Below, one piece after another: positions 17,463 through 25,559 of a stretch of 64,000 bases of DNA. The DNA comes from JAJUFS01 sp964599565 (GTDB lineage Bacteria; Pseudomonadota; Gammaproteobacteria; Natronospirales; JAJUFS01): positions 1 to 64,000 of the forward strand of contig CAZRFE010000001.1 in assembly GCA_964599565.1 (NCBI GenBank), written 5' to 3'. The notes below the pieces were generated by a model. The model did no database searches and was not told the origin of the DNA. It saw nothing but the letters and a program-made list of their open reading frames with translations. The position numbers were made by a program, and so were the translations under genes. Positions within the stretch are counted from its first letter, which is position 1. Each line of letters opens with the position of its first letter.

Positions 17463-18154
17463 CCTGCGTCTCCGCGCGCGACGCGCATCGCAAGCTTCAG
17501 GTCCTCCCACGCCTTGCGCTTCTCCGCGGGCTGGCGCAGCAGGTAGGCGGGATGATAGGTGACAATCACGGGCGTGCCGGTGTCGGGATGATGATGCACG
17601 CGACCGCGCAGCTTTGCGGTTGATTCACTCGTACCGAGCAGGTTCTGCGCGGCGACGCGCCCGACGCACAGGATGAGCTTCGGTGCGATCCATTCGACCT
17701 GCGCGCGCAGAAAGCCGCTGCACGCCGCCGCTTCCTCGGGACGCGGATCGCGGTTGTTCGGCGGGCGGCACTTGAGAATGTTCGCGATGAACACATCATT
17801 TCGCGCGAAGCCCGCGGCGCGCAGCATGGCGTCGAGCAGCTTGCCGGCGCGGCCGACGAACGGCTCGCCCTTGCGGTCCTCCTCCGCGCCGGGCGCTTCG
17901 CCGACGATCATCCATTCCGCATTGCGGTTGCCGACGCCGAACACCGTCTGCGTGCGCGTTGCGTGGAGTTCGCACGCCATGCACGCGGCAACGCGCGCCT
18001 CGAGCGCCGTCCAGTCCGGTGCATCGTGAAGGGGAACGGGAATTTCATTCGGCGGCTGTTCGATGACGGGCGGCGGAGCGCTTTGTGTCGCTTCGCGCAG
18101 CTCCCAGCGCGTGATTCCCAGCCGCTCGAGATAGTGCGCGCGCGACGCCGTCAT
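17459..18154 (-). CDS. Family-4 uracil-DNA glycosylase (Fe-S)
   Basis: A 231-aa family-4 uracil-DNA glycosylase that removes uracil from DNA in base-excision repair. Visible motifs are the catalytic GEAPGAEEDRKGEPFVGRAG, the 4Fe-4S cysteines in CMACELH, CRPP and the later CSGF and ILCVG segments, and the second active-site loop VIVTYHPAYLLR. ATG 18154 overlaps the pssA stop by one base (TGATG). The first 60 residues form a variable extension seen in many proteobacterial members. Its stop overlaps rimI. Confidence 0.92.
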   Translation of the reverse strand: MTASRAHYLERLGITRWELREATQSAPPPVIEQPPNEIPVPLHDAPDWTALEARVAACMACELHATRTQTVFGVGNRNAEWMIVGEAPGAEEDRKGEPFVGRAGKLLDAMLRAAGFARNDVFIANILKCRPPNNRDPRPEEAAACSGFLRAQVEWIAPKLILCVGRVAAQNLLGTSESTAKLRGRVHHHPDTGTPVIVTYHPAYLLRQPAEKRKAWEDLKLAMRVARGDAG

Positions 18155-18990
18155 CACGCGGAACCGTCGTCGCCTTCCGGCTCCCGGCGACGGCGCCAGC
18201 GCAGCATGCTCGTCACGAGTCCGGACGCCGAATACAGCAGGAACACAAGGAACAGCACCAGCGGCGGGTTGACGGCCACGGCAACGAATACCAGCAGCAC
18301 CAGCAACACGACCGTGAAACGCACGCGGCCGGTGAGGTTCAGTTCCTTGAAGCTGTAGTAGCTGACATTGCTGACCATCAGCGTGGCGGCCGCCACGGTC
18401 AGCGCGAACGCAGGAATCGCGAGCGTGCCGCCTTCGATGCCGAGCGTGGTGCCGAGCCAGACGGCGCCCGCGACGACGGCCGCGGCCGACGGGCTCGGCA
18501 AGCCCTGGAAGTAGCGCTTGTCGACGACGGCGACGCGCGTGTTGAAGCGTGCAAGACGCAACGCCGCACAGCCGGTGTAATAGAACGCGCCGATCCAGCC
18601 GAGCTTCGCCCACAGCCAGCCGTACTCGGCGAGTCCCTGGAAACCCCACTGGTACATGACGAGCGCGGGAGCGACGCCGAACGAAACCATGTCCGAAAGG
18701 CTGTCGTATTCCTTGCCGAAATCGCTCGCGGTGTTCGTGATGCGCGCGACGCGCCCGTCGAGCCCGTCCATCACCATGGCCACGAAGATCGCAACCGCGG
18801 CAGCGGTAAACTCGCCGCTCATCGCCGCGATGACGGCATAGAAGCCGGCGAACAGCGCAGCGGTCGTGAAGAGATTCGGCAGCAGGTAAATGCCGCGCCG
18901 GCGATGCGGTGCGGCCTCGCCGCTGTCGTCGGAATGTTCGTCGATGGATGACAAGAGAGACCTCGGGCGGAAGCTGCGACGGAGCGACAT
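18154..18990 (-). CDS. pssA: CDP-diacylglycerol--serine O-phosphatidyltransferase
   Basis: A 278-aa inner-membrane enzyme that makes phosphatidylserine from CDP-diacylglycerol and serine. The CDP-alcohol phosphatidyltransferase signature DGxxARx8Gx3Dx3D is intact (DGRVARITNTASDFGKEYD and the next Asp). It has about eight hydrophobic segments. A 50-residue soluble N-terminus precedes GIYLLPNLFTTAALFAG. ATG 18990 is chosen; a GTG at 19002 is an alternative. It follows the decarboxylase-like gene, so the operon order is ilvC-like, psd-like, pssA, udg, rimI. Confidence 0.93.
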   Translation of the reverse strand: MSLRRSFRPRSLLSSIDEHSDDSGEAAPHRRRGIYLLPNLFTTAALFAGFYAVIAAMSGEFTAAAVAIFVAMVMDGLDGRVARITNTASDFGKEYDSLSDMVSFGVAPALVMYQWGFQGLAEYGWLWAKLGWIGAFYYTGCAALRLARFNTRVAVVDKRYFQGLPSPSAAAVVAGAVWLGTTLGIEGGTLAIPAFALTVAAATLMVSNVSYYSFKELNLTGRVRFTVVLLVLLVFVAVAVNPPLVLFLVFLLYSASGLVTSMLRWRRRREPEGDDGSA

Positions 18991-19014
18991 GATGCCACGC
19001 ACAGCCGAAGCTTG

Positions 19015-19608
19015 TCAGGCCGTGGGGAACTCCTCAGGCGGCGCTTCAGCGTGAAAGTGCGCGAGCACGGTCTCGCCGGCGCGCACCGCGGCGCCCCGCT
19101 CCACCATGACGCGCGCGTCGTCCGGCAGCCACAGCTCCGCGATTCGCGCCGTGCGCAACAGTCCGCAGCGCTGGCCCTGGCCGATGCGCTCGCCGTATCC
19201 GACCACGGCCGCGGATGGCAGCCAGTGCGGGCCAGCAAGGCGCATGCCGATTTCATCGCCTTCGTCGGTGCGGATGCGCAATCCGTGTTCCGATTCGAGA
19301 ATCCTGCCTTCAACCGGCGAGCGCAGCAGGTAGCTGCCGAACGCTGCGACGCGCAACAGCACGCGCGTGCCGTCGCTTCCTTCGTCGATATCGGCGACGG
19401 TGCCGTCGACCGGGCTCAGCACGCCGAGCGGATCAGCCGGTACGGCGCGTTCCGGATCGCGGAACTTCACCGCCGCCAGTACGCAGAGCAGCGCCGGAAG
19501 CAGTGCGGCGCCGTGCGAAACTCTCGCGGCGGCGAGTACCGCAGCCGCGGCGAACAGCAGCACGACGATCCAGCCTTCGTAGGCGATGCCGTAGACGGAA
19601 GCCCTCAT
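19015..19608 (-). CDS. Phosphatidylserine decarboxylase homologue lacking catalytic residues
   Basis: A 197-aa protein clearly related to the short type of phosphatidylserine decarboxylase: an N-terminal membrane segment (about 14-47), FRDPER (49-54), SPVDG (65-69), and the tail GxxIGQGxxCGLL...IAELWLP. The residues that matter are gone. The pyruvoyl-forming Gly-Ser of the FGSR motif is replaced by RTAR (152-155), and the region that normally reads NVHVNR reads GSYLLR. It should not self-process or decarboxylate. It is coupled to the ilvC-like gene (ATGA overlap) and lies 24 bp before pssA, so a structural or regulatory role in phospholipid synthesis is possible. Confidence 0.8.
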   Translation of the reverse strand: MRASVYGIAYEGWIVVLLFAAAAVLAAARVSHGAALLPALLCVLAAVKFRDPERAVPADPLGVLSPVDGTVADIDEGSDGTRVLLRVAAFGSYLLRSPVEGRILESEHGLRIRTDEGDEIGMRLAGPHWLPSAAVVGYGERIGQGQRCGLLRTARIAELWLPDDARVMVERGAAVRAGETVLAHFHAEAPPEEFPTA

Positions 19609-20600
19609 CGTTTTTCCCTGTTCAGCCAGGACATGCGCGCGCGCAGCTTCGCGCCCACCGTCTCAAGCAGGTGACTTCGCGCCGCCGCGCGGCCCGCCGT
19701 CACCGCCGCACGGCCCGATGCCATCTCGGCATCGAGTTCCTGGTTGAATCGTCCACTGCGAATGTCATCGAGCGCGCGGCGCATCGCCGTGCGCGCCGCA
19801 TCGTTGACGATGCGCGGGCCCCGCGTGTAATCGCCGTACTCGGCGACGACGGAAATCGATTCGCGCATGCCGGCGATGCCGCGCCGCTGCACCATGGCGG
19901 CAATGAAGCTCACTTCATGCAGGCAGCAGAAATACGCGACTTCCGGCTGATAGCCCGCGTCGACGAGCGTCTCGAACGCCATGGTGACGAGATGATTCAT
20001 GCCGCCGCACAGCACGGCCTGCTCCGCGAACAGGTCCGTTTCGGTTTCTTCCGCGAAGGTGGTTTCGATGACGCCGGCATGACCGTGGCCCATCGCTTTT
20101 GCGTACGCCTCGGCGATGCGTCGCGCATTGCCGCTCGCATCCTGGTGAACGGCCAGCAGTCCGGGGACGCCCGCGCCGCGCGCGTAGACTTCCCGCACCT
20201 GCTCGCCGATGCCCATCGGCGCGACCATCACGACATCGAGATCGGGGCGCGGCCGGATCTTTTCAAAGTGGATTGCATAGCCATGCGCAAAGAGCAGGCA
20301 GGCGCCGGCGCGAAGCTGCGGTGCGATGTCGGCGTAAACGGCGGCCTGCTCGGTGTCCGGCACGAGCATGACGATCACGTCCGATTCCGCGGCAAGCGTT
20401 GCCGGATCGCACACCGCAAGATCATCCGCCAGCGCGTGCGCGCGGCTTGCCGAACCCGCGCGCAGGCCGATGCGCACGTCCGCGCCGCTGTCGCGCAGGT
20501 TCAACGCCTGCGCACGGCCCTGCGCGCCGTAGCCGAGCACGCCGACACGGCGGCCATCAAGCGCGGCGCCGTCCAGCTCATTGTTATAAAGAATGCTCAC
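19605..20600 (-). CDS. Ketol-acid reductoisomerase homologue with altered active site
   Basis: A 331-aa homologue of class I ketol-acid reductoisomerase (IlvC). The Rossmann motif GYGAQG (23-28), FAHGYAIHF with His106, and ETETDLFAEQAVLCGG with Asp189/Glu193 are present. The invariant Lys of the APKGPG motif is Met129 (VAPMGIG), and the first Glu of the second metal pair (YFExLHE) is Cys225 (YFCCLHE). Glu229 and Ser250 are kept. In this form the normal reaction is doubtful. The start is GTG 20600 with GGAGG 6 nt upstream. It heads the operon with the psd-like gene and pssA and is divergent from proS. Confidence 0.82.
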   Translation of the reverse strand: MSILYNNELDGAALDGRRVGVLGYGAQGRAQALNLRDSGADVRIGLRAGSASRAHALADDLAVCDPATLAAESDVIVMLVPDTEQAAVYADIAPQLRAGACLLFAHGYAIHFEKIRPRPDLDVVMVAPMGIGEQVREVYARGAGVPGLLAVHQDASGNARRIAEAYAKAMGHGHAGVIETTFAEETETDLFAEQAVLCGGMNHLVTMAFETLVDAGYQPEVAYFCCLHEVSFIAAMVQRRGIAGMRESISVVAEYGDYTRGPRIVNDAARTAMRRALDDIRSGRFNQELDAEMASGRAAVTAGRAAARSHLLETVGAKLRARMSWLNREKR

Positions 20601-20759
20601 GTGCTGCCTCCGTGGAGTCGCGGAACGGTACGCAGTGGCCGGCAAGAATACAACGCCGCGAAATCGCAGGCCGCGCCCTGTACCTGCCGCAGAGCGCCGC
20701 ATACAATGCCCCGGTTCCACGCGCACTCACAATAACCCTTCAGAAATCAGAAAATTACG

Positions 20760-22466
20760 ATGCGAACCAGTCTCTTCCCCCTTTCCACCACCAAGGAAAC
20801 ACCGGCCGACGCGGAAGTGGTCAGCCACAAGCTGATGCTGCGTGCGGGCATGATCCGCCGCCTTGCCGCCGGCCTGTATACCTGGATGCCGATGGGCGTG
20901 CGCGTGCTGCGCAAGGTCGAGCAGATCGTGCGCGAGGAGATGAACCGCGCCGGCGCGGTCGAGATTCTCATGCCGACGGTGCAGCCGGCGGAGCTCTGGG
21001 TCGAGACGGGCCGCTGGGACAAGTACGGCCCCGAGCTGCTGCGCCTGCACGATCGCCATGACCGCGATTTCTGCTACGCGCCGACGGCCGAGGAAGTCGT
21101 CACCGATATCGTGCGCCGCGAAGTGCAGAGCTACAAGCAGCTGCCGCTCGCGCTCTACCAGATCCAGACGAAATTCCGCGACGAGATCCGTCCGCGCTTC
21201 GGCGTGATGCGCGGACGCGAATTCATCATGAAGGACGCGTACTCGTTTCACCTGACGGACGAATCGCTGCAGGAAACATACGACGCTATGCATGCGGCCT
21301 ACACGCGCATCTTCGAACGTCTCGGGCTCGATTTCCGCCCCGTGCGCGCTGATACCGGCGCGATCGGTGGCAGCTATTCGCACGAGTTCCACGTGCTCGC
21401 CGCGAGCGGCGAGGATGCGATCGCGTTTTCGACCGAAAGCGACTACGCCGCGAACGTCGAACTCGCCGAAGCCGCCGCACCGTCCACACCGCGCGCCGCG
21501 CCGCGGCATTCAATGGAAAAGGTTTCGACGCCCGGCGTGCGCACCATCGAGGAACTGGCACGCTTCCTCAAGGTGCGCGCGGATGAAACCATCAAGACCC
21601 TGCTCGTCGAAGGAGAAGACGGCGGACTGGTCGCGCTTGTGCTTCGCGGCGACCACGAACTCAACGCGGTAAAGGCGGAGAAACTCGATGCCGTCGCCAC
21701 GCCGCTGCGTTTCGCGAGCGCCGACCGCGTGCGCGACGTCGTTGGCTGCGAACCGGGATTCATCGGCCCGGCAGGTCTCGGCATTCCCGTGATCGTGGAC
21801 CGCAGCGCCGCAGTGCTGAACGATTTCATCTGCGGTGCGAACGAGAAGGATGCGCATCTCACCGGCGTCAACTGGGAACGCGACGCGAAGGCAACGGCGA
21901 TCGAAGACATTCGCAATGTCGTCGAGGGAGATGCAAGCCCCGACGGCAAGGGAACGCTGAAGATCGTGCGCGGCATCGAGGTCGGCCACATCTTCCAGCT
22001 TGGCCGCAAGTACAGCGAATCGATGAATGCCCGCGTACTCGGCGAAGACGGCAAGGAACAGGTCATGACGATGGGCTGCTATGGCATCGGCATCACGCGC
22101 GTCGTCGCCGCCGCCATCGAGCAGAACCATGATGAACACGGCATCTGCTGGCCCGCACCGATCGCGCCGTTCCAGGTCGCGCTGCTGCCGATGAACCTCC
22201 ACAAGTCCGACACCGTTCGCGATACGGCGGAAAGGCTTTACGCAGAGCTGACGGCTGCAGGCATCGATGTGCTGTTCGATGACCGCAATGTGCGGCCCGG
22301 CGCGATGTTCGCGGATATGGAACTCATCGGCATTCCGCATCGCGTAGTGGTCGGCGAGCGCGGGCTGGCGAACGGCGTTGTCGAATACAAGGGCCGGCGC
22401 GATGCAGAAAGCCGCGAGTTCACGCTCGCGGACGTCGTACCGCGGTTGAAGGAACTGCTTGCGTGA
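20760..22466 (+). CDS. proS: Prolyl-tRNA synthetase
   Basis: A 568-aa bacterial-type ProS, which charges tRNA-Pro. Class II motifs are visible: motif 2 in IQTKFRDEIRPRFGVMRGRE, and motif 3 with MGCYGIGITRVVAAAIEQ. Between them sits an INS editing domain (about residues 225-390) with the YbaK-like fold that deacylates Ala-tRNA-Pro. The C-terminal anticodon-binding domain starts near PFQVALLPMN. ATG 20760 begins MRTSLFPLSTTKETP, the usual start. The stop overlaps the following gene (TGATG). Confidence 0.96.
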   Translation: MRTSLFPLSTTKETPADAEVVSHKLMLRAGMIRRLAAGLYTWMPMGVRVLRKVEQIVREEMNRAGAVEILMPTVQPAELWVETGRWDKYGPELLRLHDRHDRDFCYAPTAEEVVTDIVRREVQSYKQLPLALYQIQTKFRDEIRPRFGVMRGREFIMKDAYSFHLTDESLQETYDAMHAAYTRIFERLGLDFRPVRADTGAIGGSYSHEFHVLAASGEDAIAFSTESDYAANVELAEAAAPSTPRAAPRHSMEKVSTPGVRTIEELARFLKVRADETIKTLLVEGEDGGLVALVLRGDHELNAVKAEKLDAVATPLRFASADRVRDVVGCEPGFIGPAGLGIPVIVDRSAAVLNDFICGANEKDAHLTGVNWERDAKATAIEDIRNVVEGDASPDGKGTLKIVRGIEVGHIFQLGRKYSESMNARVLGEDGKEQVMTMGCYGIGITRVVAAAIEQNHDEHGICWPAPIAPFQVALLPMNLHKSDTVRDTAERLYAELTAAGIDVLFDDRNVRPGAMFADMELIGIPHRVVVGERGLANGVVEYKGRRDAESREFTLADVVPRLKELLA

Positions 22467-23035
22467 TGAACATGCGCGGTGTCTTGCTGCTGACCGGCTG
22501 CCTTGTGGCTATGCCGGCAGCAGCGGGCGCACCGCAGTCGCTCGATCCGGGACTGCGCGAGATACTGAGAAGTGCAATCGAGGAGGCGGATTCCTTCGAA
22601 GACCGCTTCGCCGCGGAAGTGTGGCTTTCCGACATGTCGAACCGCCTCGCGAAACGCGTGCCCGATGCCGAGGAACGGCTGGAACTACTGAGACTCGTTC
22701 ACCGCGAAGCGACGCGCGCAAAGCTTCCGCCGGAACTCGTGCTTGCCGTGATTGAAACCGAGAGCGGCTTCGACCGTTTTGCGATTTCCGTGGTCGGCGC
22801 GCAGGGACTCATGCAGATCATGCCGTTCTGGCTCGACGAGATCGGTCACCCCGAAGACAATCTCTTTCACATGCGCACCAACCTGCGCATGGGCTGCACG
22901 ATACTGAAGTACTACGTCGACATGGAAAAAGGCGATCTGCGCAAGGCGCTCGCGCGCTACAACGGCAGTGCAGGAAAGCGCAAATATCCCGACAAGGTGT
23001 TCCGTGCGCTCTCGGAGCGGTGGTTCCGCGAATAA
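22466..23035 (+). CDS. Lytic transglycosylase (SLT domain)
   Basis: A 189-aa exported murein hydrolase. A signal peptide (VLLLTGCLVAMPAAAG) precedes a helical linker and an SLT domain from about residue 85. The catalytic Glu is in LAVIETESGFDRFAIS, and the GAQGLMQIMP and ALARYNGS motifs are intact. Such enzymes cut the glycan strands of peptidoglycan to make anhydro ends. ATG 22466 overlaps the proS stop codon; ATG 22472 is an alternative. A Cys in the signal region (LTGC) could be read as a lipobox, but the hydrophobic segment before it is short. Confidence 0.87.
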   Translation: MNMRGVLLLTGCLVAMPAAAGAPQSLDPGLREILRSAIEEADSFEDRFAAEVWLSDMSNRLAKRVPDAEERLELLRLVHREATRAKLPPELVLAVIETESGFDRFAISVVGAQGLMQIMPFWLDEIGHPEDNLFHMRTNLRMGCTILKYYVDMEKGDLRKALARYNGSAGKRKYPDKVFRALSERWFRE

Positions 23036-23064
23036 GCACGCTGGCTGCCGACGCTGCGGCGCGG

Positions 23065-23334
23065 TCACGCCGTCGTGAAATCCTCAGGCGGAGCATCCTG
23101 CGCATCTTCCACGTCAACGGCATCGACACGCGACGCACGCGAGCCTTCCCACAGCCATTCGATCATTGCATCAACTTTTGAAGGCTCGCCGCACGCGAGC
23201 ACCTCGACACGTCCGTCATCCAGGTTTCTCGCGTAACCGGTAACGCCGAGAGAACGCGCGCGATCACGCGTGGACGCGCGATAGAACACGCCCTGCACTC
23301 TTCCCGAAACAAGACAGCGCCGGCAGATCTTCAT
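23065..23334 (-). CDS. acyP: Acylphosphatase
   Basis: An 89-aa acylphosphatase, which hydrolyses acyl phosphates such as carbamoyl phosphate. The signature VSGRVQGVFYRASTRDRA contains the catalytic Arg, and the second signature GYARNLDDGRVEVLACG contains the catalytic Asn. Length and layout match the family. It is transcribed opposite to the transglycosylase gene, and the terminator of the LysM gene lies just upstream of its start region. It has two Cys near the N-terminus (CRRC), which is not a family requirement. Confidence 0.93.
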   Translation of the reverse strand: MKICRRCLVSGRVQGVFYRASTRDRARSLGVTGYARNLDDGRVEVLACGEPSKVDAMIEWLWEGSRASRVDAVDVEDAQDAPPEDFTTA

Positions 23335-23384
23335 CGTGTGGATTTCTGTTCAGGCAGGACGACATTCAAGCGATTGCGCGGGAC

Positions 23385-23430
23385 AAAAAGAAAGGGGATC
23401 CCCGTTGCCGGGAATCCCCTTGTCCTGTTG
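23385..23430 (-). terminator. Intrinsic terminator after LysM lipoprotein gene
   Basis: The minus strand reads a 13-bp stem with one mismatch (arms around AAGGGGATCCCCG and CGGGAATCCCCTT, 23393-23423) followed by TTTCTTTTTGT. It lies about 20 bp past the stop of the LysM gene. Confidence 0.8.
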
Positions 23431-23443
23431 CTGCAACTCGCGA

Positions 23444-24046
23444 TCAGCGCGACAGGTAATCCTGGTCGGACGCTTCGCTCTGGCCGAGCGACCAGGCGCC
23501 GCGATTGCGCGCGTGGCTGACGGCGGCGTCAGCATCGCTCGATGCCGGGTTGCGGTTGATGTCGAATTCCTGGCCCGGATAGATCAGGTCGGGATCGTTG
23601 ATCTTGCTGCTGTTGTTCTTGTAGATCAGCGGCCACATGTACGGGTTGCCGTAGACTTCGCTCTTGCCGGAGATGTTCCAGAGGTTGTCGCCGCGCACGA
23701 CGCTGTACGTCATGCTCGCCGCTTCAAGCTCGGACACCAGCGCGCTGAGCAGATCGCGTGCACGGCAGCCTTCGTTGTTGTTCATCGCGGCGCGCGCTGC
23801 ATCGAGGCGGCCCTGCTGGTCGGCGTTCAGGCCGCTGTAGCCATTGACCTGTTCGGCGAGGATGCGGGCTTCTTCGAGGCACGCGGCCTGGCGAGCAGCT
23901 TCGGCTTCGGCAGCTTCACGCGCGCGCTGCGCTTCGAGCTCTTCCTGCGTCGGTCCCTGCGGCGCCTCGGGCTGAGTCGCGCAACCGGCAACCATGCCCA
24001 TTGAAAGGGCGATGATGAAAAGCGTCTTGTAGGCGGTATTTTTCAT
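23444..24046 (-). CDS. LysM-domain lipoprotein
   Basis: A 200-aa outer-envelope lipoprotein with lipobox MVAGC at residue 22. A Glu/Ala/Gln-rich helical segment (about 33-110) follows, then a LysM domain at about 112-165 (YSVVRGDNLWNISGKSEVYG through LIYPGQEFDI), which binds peptidoglycan. The helical part could form a coiled coil that spans the periplasm. The start is ATG 24046 with GGAGC 7 nt upstream. It is a single-gene transcript ending in the terminator at 23385-23430. The divergent spacer to the arsC-like gene contains an 8-bp inverted repeat. Confidence 0.87.
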   Translation of the reverse strand: MKNTAYKTLFIIALSMGMVAGCATQPEAPQGPTQEELEAQRAREAAEAEAARQAACLEEARILAEQVNGYSGLNADQQGRLDAARAAMNNNEGCRARDLLSALVSELEAASMTYSVVRGDNLWNISGKSEVYGNPYMWPLIYKNNSSKINDPDLIYPGQEFDINRNPASSDADAAVSHARNRGAWSLGQSEASDQDYLSR

Positions 24047-24253
24047 GTCAGAAGCTCCGGTCCAGCCCAAACTTGTTGTTTTGAAAGAAAAAAATCTGTT
24101 TGATTCACAAGAGTGAATAGTGTTGGGAACACTATCACCCGGTTTTGCGACGTGTCAAGCGACGAACTTCTCAAAAATATAGACTAACCTGCGGAACTTT
24201 CAGCACTTTTTCATCACGTATGTACAATGCGCCGACACCGGACGGACACCCTC
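24047..24253. promoter_or_regulatory. Divergent spacer with inverted repeat and extended -10
   Basis: This AT-rich 207-bp spacer holds a perfect inverted repeat, ATAGTGTT (24117-24124) with AACACTAT (24128-24135), that could be an operator or the base of a hairpin for either gene. An extended -10 (TG at 24221-24222 with TACAAT at 24223-24228) faces the plus strand, about 20 nt before the arsC-like start, with no strong -35. Confidence 0.45.
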
Positions 24254-24598
24254 ATGACGTTGACGATCTACCATAACCCCCGCTGTTCCAAGTCCCGCGA
24301 GACACTTGCGCTGCTGCAGGATCGCGGCTTCGAGCCTGTGATCGTGAATTACCTGGACACGCCGCTTGACGCGAGTGGCCTGCGGGCGCTGCTCGCGAAG
24401 CTTCAGCGTCCGGCGCGCGACCTGGTACGAACCGGCGAGGACGCGTATCGCACGCTCGGGCTCGACGGCGCGAGCGAAGACGAACTGATCGACGCCCTGG
24501 CCGCACATCCGGCGCTGATGCAGCGTCCTGTCGTGGTTGCGGGTGATCGTGCGCGTATCGGACGTCCGCCGGAAGCCGTGCTCGACATTGTCGAGTGA
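24254..24598 (+). CDS. ArsC-family reductase
   Basis: A 114-aa thioredoxin-fold protein of the glutaredoxin-coupled ArsC family. The signature TIYHNPRCSKSRETLALL carries the single active Cys, and the C-terminal part has RPVVVAGDRARIGRPPE. True ArsC enzymes reduce arsenate; members with HNPRCSKSR are also annotated simply as ArsC-like, and no arsenic operon genes lie nearby, so arsenate may not be the substrate. ATG 24254 starts right at the fold. Its stop is followed after 5 nt by the WrbA-type gene. Confidence 0.85.
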   Translation: MTLTIYHNPRCSKSRETLALLQDRGFEPVIVNYLDTPLDASGLRALLAKLQRPARDLVRTGEDAYRTLGLDGASEDELIDALAAHPALMQRPVVVAGDRARIGRPPEAVLDIVE

Positions 24599-24603
24599 TC
24601 CGC

Positions 24604-25206
24604 ATGCCGCTCGAAATTCTTGTTCTCTACTACAGCCGTTCAGGCCACACCGCAGCGATGGCACGTTACGTCGCGCGCGGGATCGAAAGCGTTCCTGGCG
24701 CCAGCGCGCGGCTTCGTACCGTGCCGAAGGTATCGACGGTCATCGAAGCCGTGGAAGAGGACGTACCGGATGACGGTCCGCCCTATGCAACCATCGATGA
24801 TCTCGCGGAGTGCGCGGGCCTGGTGATGGGCAGCCCGACGCGCTTCGGCAACATGGCAGCGCCGCTGAAATATTTTCTCGACGGCACGGGTACGCAATGG
24901 GCGAACGGCACGCTCGCCGGCAAGCCCGCCGGTGTATTCACGTCGACTTCCACGATGCATGGCGGACAGGAAAGCACGCTGCTCTCGATGATGCTGCCGC
25001 TGCTCCATCACGGCATGCTCATGGTCGGAATTCCCTACACCGAGAAGGCGCTGCACGAAACGGACGCGGGTGGTACGCCGTACGGCGCATCGCACGTCAG
25101 CGGCGATGACGGAGAGAAAGCGTTGACAACGATGGAAAGAAACCTCTGCCAGGTGCTGGGCCGGCGCGTGGCAGAGACCGTCGTCCAGCTTGAGCGCGGA
25201 CGATGA
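24604..25206 (+). CDS. WrbA-type NAD(P)H:quinone oxidoreductase
   Basis: A 200-aa flavodoxin-fold protein of the WrbA type that reduces quinones to quinols by two electrons using FMN. FMN-binding motifs are LYYSRSGHTAAMA, VMGSPTRFGNMAAPLKYF and FTSTSTMHGGQESTLLS. The family core is complete. ATG 24604 follows the arsC-like stop by 5 nt, and its end overlaps the DUF2069 gene by 4 nt, so arsC-like, wrbA-like and DUF2069 form one operon, a combination common in gammaproteobacteria. Confidence 0.92.
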   Translation: MPLEILVLYYSRSGHTAAMARYVARGIESVPGASARLRTVPKVSTVIEAVEEDVPDDGPPYATIDDLAECAGLVMGSPTRFGNMAAPLKYFLDGTGTQWANGTLAGKPAGVFTSTSTMHGGQESTLLSMMLPLLHHGMLMVGIPYTEKALHETDAGGTPYGASHVSGDDGEKALTTMERNLCQVLGRRVAETVVQLERGR

Positions 25207-25553
25207 ACGCGCGACACCTGCCGCGGATCAATGCGTCGCTCGCGGTTGCACTCGCACTGTTCTATCTCGCGTGGTGGTGGACATCCGGCGCATCGCTGAT
25301 GGCCCTGCCGCTTACCGCGCTGCTTGCGGCGTCGCTGCCCCTTCTGCTGCTCGCACCGGCGCTGTACGCGGCGAACCGTTTCGGCACGACGCTCGCCGGA
25401 TTGATCCTGCCGTTTCACTTTGCCTACGCCGTCATGGAACTCATCGCGAATCCGCCCGTGCGTGCATGGGTCGCGGTGCAGACGTTCGTCGCCCTGCTGT
25501 TGCTGATCGGAGTGATGGCAAGCCTGCGCCAGGTACGCACGCAGGACACATAG
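25203..25553 (+). CDS. DUF2069 membrane protein
   Basis: A 116-aa inner-membrane protein with four hydrophobic segments covering most of its length and the family-type sequence LPFHFAYAVMELIANPPVRA. DUF2069 proteins have no assigned function; they regularly follow wrbA-type genes, as here, where the two overlap by 4 nt (ATGA). It is convergent with hda, with only 6 bp between their ends and no clear terminator. Confidence 0.87.
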   Translation: MNARHLPRINASLAVALALFYLAWWWTSGASLMALPLTALLAASLPLLLLAPALYAANRFGTTLAGLILPFHFAYAVMELIANPPVRAWVAVQTFVALLLLIGVMASLRQVRTQDT

Positions 25554-25559
25554 AACGGT

